Notes under the pieces: generated by a model
Told to the model about the DNA's origin: nothing
The model's database searches: none
The model's input: the letters and a program-made list of their open reading frames with translations, nothing else
Made by a program: the position numbers and the translations under genes
Shown here: one piece after another, positions 59,934 through 60,813 of the stretch
How the letters are laid out: every line of letters begins with the position of its first letter
How positions within the stretch are numbered: position 1 is the first letter of the stretch
NCBI RefSeq assembly: GCF_006385685.1
Contig: NZ_VFRP01000025.1
Location: 1 to 60,813, forward strand
DNA from: Amaricoccus solimangrovi
GTDB taxonomy: Bacteria; Pseudomonadota; Alphaproteobacteria; Rhodobacterales; Rhodobacteraceae
Reading direction: 5' to 3'
DNA length: 60,813 bases

Positions 59934-60716
59934 ATGCAGGGCGAGGAACAGCGGAGACTGCTCGGGCGCTTCATCCGGTCCCACCGGGAGCGGTTGCGGC
60001 CGGACGCGCCGACGGGCCGGCGCCGCACACCGGGGCTCCGCCGCGAGGAGCTGGCGGCGCGCGCGGGGCTCAGCGTCACCTGGTGCGCCTGGATCGAACA
60101 GGGCCGCGACATCGGCGCCTCGCCCGCGGCCCTGGCGCGGCTCGCGGCGGCGCTGGCGCTCACGCCGGCCGAGCGGGCGTATCTCTTCGAACTCGCCGGA
60201 CGCCGGGATCCCGAGGCGCCCGCGCCCGGGACGCTCCCCGAGGCGCCGGGCTCGGTGCGCGCGCTGGTCGCGGCGGTCGCGCATCCGGCCTACGGGCTCG
60301 ACCGGTTCTGGACCGCGCGCTGCTGGAACCCGGCGGCGGCGGACCTGTTCGCGGGCTGGCTCGGACCGGGACGGGAGCGGAACCTGCTGCGCTACACCTT
60401 CACCGATCCTTCGGCGCGCGATCTGCTGCCTGACTGGGAGGACCGCGCGCGCCGGCTGCTGGCCGAGTTCCGGGCGGACTACGGACGCGCGCTCCACGAT
60501 CCGGACATGGCGCCGCTGGTCGATCGGCTGCGGGCGGAGTCGGATCTGTTCGCCCGTGCCTGGGACGAGCAGGGCGTCGCGGCGCGGGAAGGCGGGCCGC
60601 GCGGGTTCCGGCATCCGGTCCGGGGCCTCCTCGCCTATGAGCAATACACGTTCAGCCCGCTCGAACGCCCCGACTACAAGCTCGTCACGCTCTGGCCGGT
60701 GGTCGCCGCTGCCTGA
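59934..60716 (+). CDS. XRE-family regulator with MmyB-like ligand-binding domain
   Basis: A 260-residue regulator. An N-terminal helix-turn-helix (residues about 8-80; RTPGLRREELAARAGLSVTW, CAWIEQGRDIGASPAALARL) is followed by an MmyB-like domain (about 105-258; RFWTARCWNPAAADLFAGWL, RYTFTDPSARDLLPDWE, YEQYTFSPLERPDYKLV). Such proteins usually control a divergent short-chain dehydrogenase or methyltransferase gene, here the methyltransferase at 59089. The stop codon is 5 bp from IS21 debris. Confidence 0.92.
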   Translation: MQGEEQRRLLGRFIRSHRERLRPDAPTGRRRTPGLRREELAARAGLSVTWCAWIEQGRDIGASPAALARLAAALALTPAERAYLFELAGRRDPEAPAPGTLPEAPGSVRALVAAVAHPAYGLDRFWTARCWNPAAADLFAGWLGPGRERNLLRYTFTDPSARDLLPDWEDRARRLLAEFRADYGRALHDPDMAPLVDRLRAESDLFARAWDEQGVAAREGGPRGFRHPVRGLLAYEQYTFSPLERPDYKLVTLWPVVAAA

Positions 60717-60721
60717 AACCG

Positions 60722-60813
60722 CGACGGTGACGGCCTGATCGGGGAAAATGCTGTCCCATGCGCTGAAGGGCTGGTTGGCGGCGATGGCGAGGCTCCTGGT
60801 CTCGTAGCGCCGG
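60722..60813 (-). pseudogene. Fragment of an IS21-family helper ATPase (IstB) at the window edge
   Basis: Leftward from the edge the translation is RRYETRSLAIAANQPFSAWD followed by SIFPDQAVTVA, matching the IstB C-terminal block 'RYExRSLxIxSNQPFxxWxxIFPDxAMTVA'. The next expected residues (ID-RLVHH) are missing, and the frame runs into the XRE gene end. The element is therefore truncated on this side; its main part would lie to the right of the window. Confidence 0.8.

Noticed and set aside
1-60813. tRNA, rRNA, riboswitch or CRISPR features
   Set aside because: No cloverleaf-like element, conserved leader or regularly spaced repeat array was recognised by eye; small RNAs cannot be excluded without computation.

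Overview
The window is very GC-rich alphaproteobacterial DNA, most likely from the Rhodobacterales. The basis is codon use, the density of solute transporters, FCD-type GntR and IclR regulators, and Tat-type binding-protein signals; no marker gene is present, so the genus is open. Nearly all of it (about 3.4-58.9 kb) is a catabolic and transport island. It has insertion-sequence debris at the left (Tn5-like IS4, IS256 and IS5 remnants at 1.4-3.4 kb), in the middle (an IS5 fragment beside a RES-domain stub at 42.4-43.1 kb) and at the right edge (an IS21 istB tail). No RNA gene, CRISPR array or origin was seen.

Layout. (1) 1-3.4 kb: a partial PAP2-type phosphatase, a collapsed response-regulator/histidine-kinase chimera and three dead transposases. 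(2) 3.4-18.3 kb: module A. Two leftward operons and two rightward units share near-identical promoter/operator regions at 9558-9587 and 16038-16067. One operon holds the LivH/LivM permeases with an allantoinase-like amidohydrolase, an ornithine cyclodeaminase homologue, a class II aldolase and a signal-less NMT1/THI5-like protein. The other holds the binding protein and the LivG/LivF ATPases with RidA, an FMN oxidase-like protein and a GntR regulator. Together they make one complete ABC importer. (3) 18.3-33.1 kb: module B, a D-hydantoin pathway: complete LIV-type importer, HyuA (frameshifted) and HyuB, hydantoin racemase and N-carbamoyl-D-amino acid hydrolase leftward; D-hydantoinase and an FAD D-amino-acid dehydrogenase-like enzyme rightward; an IclR regulator between them. 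(4) 33.1-42.3 kb: module C, with an M20 N-carbamoyl-L-amino acid hydrolase-like enzyme, an N-carbamoylsarcosine amidase-like cysteine hydrolase, RidA, an SDR, an epimerase and a SsuABC-like importer, and a second IclR facing away. (5) 43.2-54.5 kb: module D. A GntR regulator faces a polar-amino-acid binding protein and permease (no ATPase) plus a TIM-barrel isomerase. A homologous GntR regulator faces a PotABCD-like importer with a creatinase-like M24 protein and a second cyclodeaminase homologue. (6) 54.5-58.9 kb: a decayed shikimate kinase, then a tripartite tricarboxylate transporter (TctC with MarR leftward, TctB-TctA rightward). (7) 59-60.8 kb: a methyltransferase and a divergent XRE regulator.

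How it fits together. The recurring plan is a regulator facing a binding-protein-first importer operon that also carries cyclic-amide and amino-acid enzymes. Modules B and C together cover ring opening of hydantoins, racemisation, removal of the carbamoyl group from D- and L-series intermediates, and oxidation to keto acids. Module A looks like a sister pathway for a different cyclic or N-substituted amino-acid-like compound that I cannot name. Three binding-protein genes are followed by perfect intercistronic hairpins, which suggests that binding proteins are made in excess of their membrane partners.
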